This document shows, one piece after another, positions 44,944 through 47,597 of a DNA stretch of 47,597 nucleotides. The stretch's first letter is position 1; every line of letters starts with the position of its first letter. Below the pieces are notes generated by a model. That model was not told the origin of the DNA and ran no database searches. It worked only from the letters and a program-made list of their open reading frames with translations. The position numbers and the translations under genes were made by a program. The stretch is from Chitinophaga pinensis (GTDB lineage Bacteria > Bacteroidota > Bacteroidia > Chitinophagales > UBA10324), in the NCBI GenBank assembly GCA_945903305.1, contig CAMDOA010000016.1, positions 1 to 47,597 on the forward strand, in the 5' to 3' direction.

Positions 44944-45981
44944 TTAAAATCTTGGGCAGAATGTTTTAGAATTCTGATGCTTAAATGCCCCGGTATACTG
45001 TATTGCCAACTCAGGACCTCCACGACTGGCACTTGCCTGAACAAGACCACTAACATTAATATCGTAACTCATTCCAAATGTAAATCCACCGACATCTAAT
45101 TTTGTTGCTAAAATTAAGGCATCGCTAAAGGCAAATGAATCTTGGTTTCCTACTATTCTATAAAATGGTCCAATGTAAAAATTGGTTCCACCAAGAATTT
45201 GTCCTTTTCTCTCTTCTAAAATAAATTTAAATAATGTACCTAATTCCAATTCTGTATGAGGTCCTTGCTTCATAGCCAATAAATATGGTGTCATATCCGC
45301 TTTACCGCTAATTGGAAACCCCATACCGGCATGACCGACAATTTTGGTATATAATTTATCCAAATCATTATCAATAAAAGCAAGATTTGGTCTGTTTACA
45401 TGCCAGACAGATAATCCTAAAAACTGGTTATGTCTTTTACCATTTATATGGTACCACAAAAATCCAAGAGATGCATCAGCATAAGAATATTTATCAGTAG
45501 TTATAGATTCACCTGATGGATTATTAGGATCGTAACCTGAATCACCATATTGGCTTCCAAAAGTTAAAAAGAACGGATTGATAGATTTTTGCGTGTAAGC
45601 AACATTTAAACCTGTACTTATAAAATAATCCATGTTTCTGGATAATGCGAAATTATAGGAAATAGATCCTGAAAAAATATTGGTTGTTAATTGTGATGTG
45701 CCGGCCTGATCACTAAGTACATGTAAGCCGCCACCAATCCTGTTAAAATCGCCGGACTTGCCAGAAAACTCTACAGCCCCGGCAACTGTTTCATATGGAT
45801 TAGCAATAACACTTGACCATTGATTTCTATAATTTCCTGTAAATCTATAATTACCATTAAAAACACCAGTTAAGGCCGGATTTAAGGTAAGTGGCGACAT
45901 GTAAAACTGGGTCATATGAAGATCCTGAGCATTTGCGAAAAAGCTCAAAAAAATCAGCGACATTAAAAGGCTTTTTTTCAT
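44944..45981 (-). CDS. PorP/SprF-family type IX secretion outer-membrane protein
   Basis: A 345-residue outer-membrane beta-barrel protein. A signal peptide (MKKSLLMSLIFLSFFANA) is followed by the hallmark start QDLHMTQFYMSPLTLNPALTG and YRNQWSSV, then repeated barrel strands and GGFTFGMSYDINVSGL near the end. In F. johnsoniae SprF is needed for export of the CHU_C adhesin SprB, and PorP-like proteins help other T9SS substrates. Here it follows the partial CHU_C gene by 53 bases with no terminator between, the usual adhesin-SprF arrangement, and it is followed by its own terminator. It is also a plausible partner for the giant adhesin, by inference. Confidence 0.93.
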   Translation of the reverse strand: MKKSLLMSLIFLSFFANAQDLHMTQFYMSPLTLNPALTGVFNGNYRFTGNYRNQWSSVIANPYETVAGAVEFSGKSGDFNRIGGGLHVLSDQAGTSQLTTNIFSGSISYNFALSRNMDYFISTGLNVAYTQKSINPFFLTFGSQYGDSGYDPNNPSGESITTDKYSYADASLGFLWYHINGKRHNQFLGLSVWHVNRPNLAFIDNDLDKLYTKIVGHAGMGFPISGKADMTPYLLAMKQGPHTELELGTLFKFILEERKGQILGGTNFYIGPFYRIVGNQDSFAFSDALILATKLDVGGFTFGMSYDINVSGLVQASASRGGPELAIQYTGAFKHQNSKTFCPRF

Positions 45982-46034
45982 TTTTATTTTTTATTCAGTT
46001 TTTCTACGGTTGAAATAAATTTGAGTTTTAAATT

Positions 46035-47597
46035 CTATCGAAGCAATGTAACATTTCCTTTTTTATACAAATTATTGCCATTTAACATTGTTGCGTTAGC
46101 TTCCCAAATATAGACTCCAACTTCACAATCTTCACTATTAAATTTCCCATCCCAAAAACCATTTGGATTTGATGTTTCAAAAATTAAGCTGCCCCAACGG
46201 TTGTATATTTTATAATTTAAAGTGATAACTCCCTTTTTAAACAATTCCTTAAAGTAATCATTATCTCCATCATTATTAGGGGTAAATCCAGATGGAAATA
46301 CAATGTCGTTCCACGAATCCACAATAATTTTTTCAAAAGTAAAAGTATCGGAACAGTATTCATTAATTGCAATTAATGTAACGGTATATGTTCCAACTGA
46401 AGTATATGTGTGAACCGGATTTGTTTCGGTGCTTTGTGTTTGATCGCCAAATATCCATATATAGGAATCAGCATATTGGCTCATATTGGTAAATTCAAAT
46501 GTAGCAACAGAAAGATCATATTCAACCCCTGCAATGGCAGTAGTTGAAAAACCTGCAACTACATGATCAATTACATGAATAAAATCTGTTTTAGTCATAG
46601 TGTCCTTACAATTCCAAAAAGTAGTAGCGATTAATGTTACATCAAAATCACCACTCGTTAAATAAATATTACTTGGATTTTCGATTGTAGAAAAACCACC
46701 ATTACCAAATGTCCATGAATATAACGAATCACCACCTGATGAAGTATTGTTAAAATAAACTTCAATTGGGCTGCAGCCAGCTGTTGGAATGCCTGCGAAA
46801 TTTGCGGTTGGGTTTGGATGAACATTAAACAACATAGTATCTTTTGAACTACAGCCAGTGCCATCAGTTATCTGTAAATAAACAGGAAAAACTCCGGCGT
46901 TGTTATAGTAAATTGTATATGGACCAAAACCAGTTCCGCTAATAATATTTGCACTTCCAAAAGTCCAGTTATTAGTTAAACCAATATTAGAACTTGAATA
47001 ATTTACTGTTGCATGTTGCAATGGGCACAAGTTGAAAGGGGAAGCAATAAAATTGGAGGAAGGGATAGGTCGTGCAAAAACAAAAACCGAATCACTTTGT
47101 TGGCACAATCCACTAGAAACATCCAAATAATAAGTAGTTGGAATTAATGGGTTTGTATAAGGGTTAGTTTGTGTTGAATTCAAAGTTGTTCCATTACTTG
47201 TCCAATTTACACTAAACCCAGTGCTGCCTCCGCCTGAAATTCCTGCAAACAAATGAATTTGGTCGCCGGCACATACTGTATCAAAGTCAGAAGTTGGATT
47301 TAAAACAATAGCAGGAAGAACAAATACAATTACAGTGTCTTTGTTTTTGCAGTTTGAACTCAAATCACTTTCAACATAATAAGTAGTTGTAGTTGTTGGA
47401 ATTGCAATTGGATTATAAATTGATGTGTCGCTTAATCCAATAGAAGGTGTCCACGCAAATATACTACCACCTGTTACCCCAAGCTGGGCAACAGTATCAG
47501 GCCAACACAAGGAAATATCAGACCCTGCACTTGTAGATGCCGGAACATTAATTACAAAAGAATAGGTTGACTGACCAAAAACGGGGCAAGCATCGTC
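46035..47597 (-). CDS. Secreted PKD/Ig-repeat protein with CHU_C sorting domain, 5'-partial
   Basis: The C-terminal 520 residues of a larger protein; the frame is open to the window edge, and the TTG near 47510 is only an internal codon. The upstream residues (SAGSDISLCWPDT) continue an Ig-like unit. Visible order: two Ig-like units (the second with CAGDQIHLFAG), three PKD domains (cores NWTFGSA, SWTFGNGGFS, IWIFGDQTQS) and a CHU_C domain (FPSGFTPNNDGDNDYF, YKIYNRWGSLIFET, ending KKGNVTLLR). It should be exported by T9SS to the cell surface, with the downstream PorP/SprF as partner. Unlike the giant adhesin it has no SprB repeats in the visible part and has normal Lys and Arg content near its end. 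Confidence 0.9.
   Translation of the reverse strand, partial: DDACPVFGQSTYSFVINVPASTSAGSDISLCWPDTVAQLGVTGGSIFAWTPSIGLSDTSIYNPIAIPTTTTTYYVESDLSSNCKNKDTVIVFVLPAIVLNPTSDFDTVCAGDQIHLFAGISGGGSTGFSVNWTSNGTTLNSTQTNPYTNPLIPTTYYLDVSSGLCQQSDSVFVFARPIPSSNFIASPFNLCPLQHATVNYSSSNIGLTNNWTFGSANIISGTGFGPYTIYYNNAGVFPVYLQITDGTGCSSKDTMLFNVHPNPTANFAGIPTAGCSPIEVYFNNTSSGGDSLYSWTFGNGGFSTIENPSNIYLTSGDFDVTLIATTFWNCKDTMTKTDFIHVIDHVVAGFSTTAIAGVEYDLSVATFEFTNMSQYADSYIWIFGDQTQSTETNPVHTYTSVGTYTVTLIAINEYCSDTFTFEKIIVDSWNDIVFPSGFTPNNDGDNDYFKELFKKGVITLNYKIYNRWGSLIFETSNPNGFWDGKFNSEDCEVGVYIWEANATMLNGNNLYKKGNVTLLR

Noticed and set aside
47508-47510. A start codon (TTG) for the second CHU_C protein at 47510
   Set aside because: The frame stays open to the window end and the upstream residues complete an Ig-like unit, so the gene is truncated by the window.

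Overview
The window looks like the chromosome of an AT-rich member of the Bacteroidota, probably a gliding or surface-attached lineage. The evidence is proteins with type IX secretion (T9SS) sorting domains of both the PNP-type and the CHU_C type, a PorP/SprF protein, a TonB-dependent receptor with a carboxypeptidase-like N-terminal domain, futalosine-pathway menaquinone genes, and a TTG-N18-TAnnTTTG promoter typical of this phylum. The species cannot be named from the sequence alone.

Left part (1-20781, nearly all plus strand). Two tandem paralogous secreted M43-type metalloproteases come first; the first is cut by the window edge. They are followed by mqnE, a histidine phosphatase and mqnA, then a PrsW-like membrane protease. 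Next is a tight pair of a porin-like outer-membrane protein and an 1151-residue hybrid histidine kinase carrying two receiver domains and an HPt domain. A TonB-dependent receptor and an OmpA-family protein with its own clear promoter follow. A strong bidirectional terminator separates OmpA from a convergent SpoU-family RNA methyltransferase, which is divergent from mutS. Then come tRNA-Gly(GCC), tRNA-Leu(TAA) and a HEAT-repeat protein.

Right part (20846-47597, all minus strand). Half of the window is a single uninterrupted 23.3-kb gene for a 7777-residue SprB-like adhesin: signal peptide, 15 PKD domains, 54 SprB-type repeats broken once by a divergent domain, about 27 Ig-like repeats with two inserted domains of another type, and a C-terminal CHU_C sorting domain. 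Between R1234 and K7455 I find only one Lys and no Arg, which is the most striking property of the window. Upstream of it, insulated by a terminator, are two small unknown genes. Upstream of those is an apparent two-gene operon of a second CHU_C protein (5' end outside the window) followed by PorP/SprF.

How the parts fit: the right half is best read as a cell-surface adhesin locus in which CHU_C proteins are exported by T9SS with help from PorP/SprF. The left half mixes core metabolism and repair (menaquinone, MutS, RNA methylation, tRNAs) with envelope sensing and uptake functions. All domain calls are from reading motifs by eye; no database search was run.
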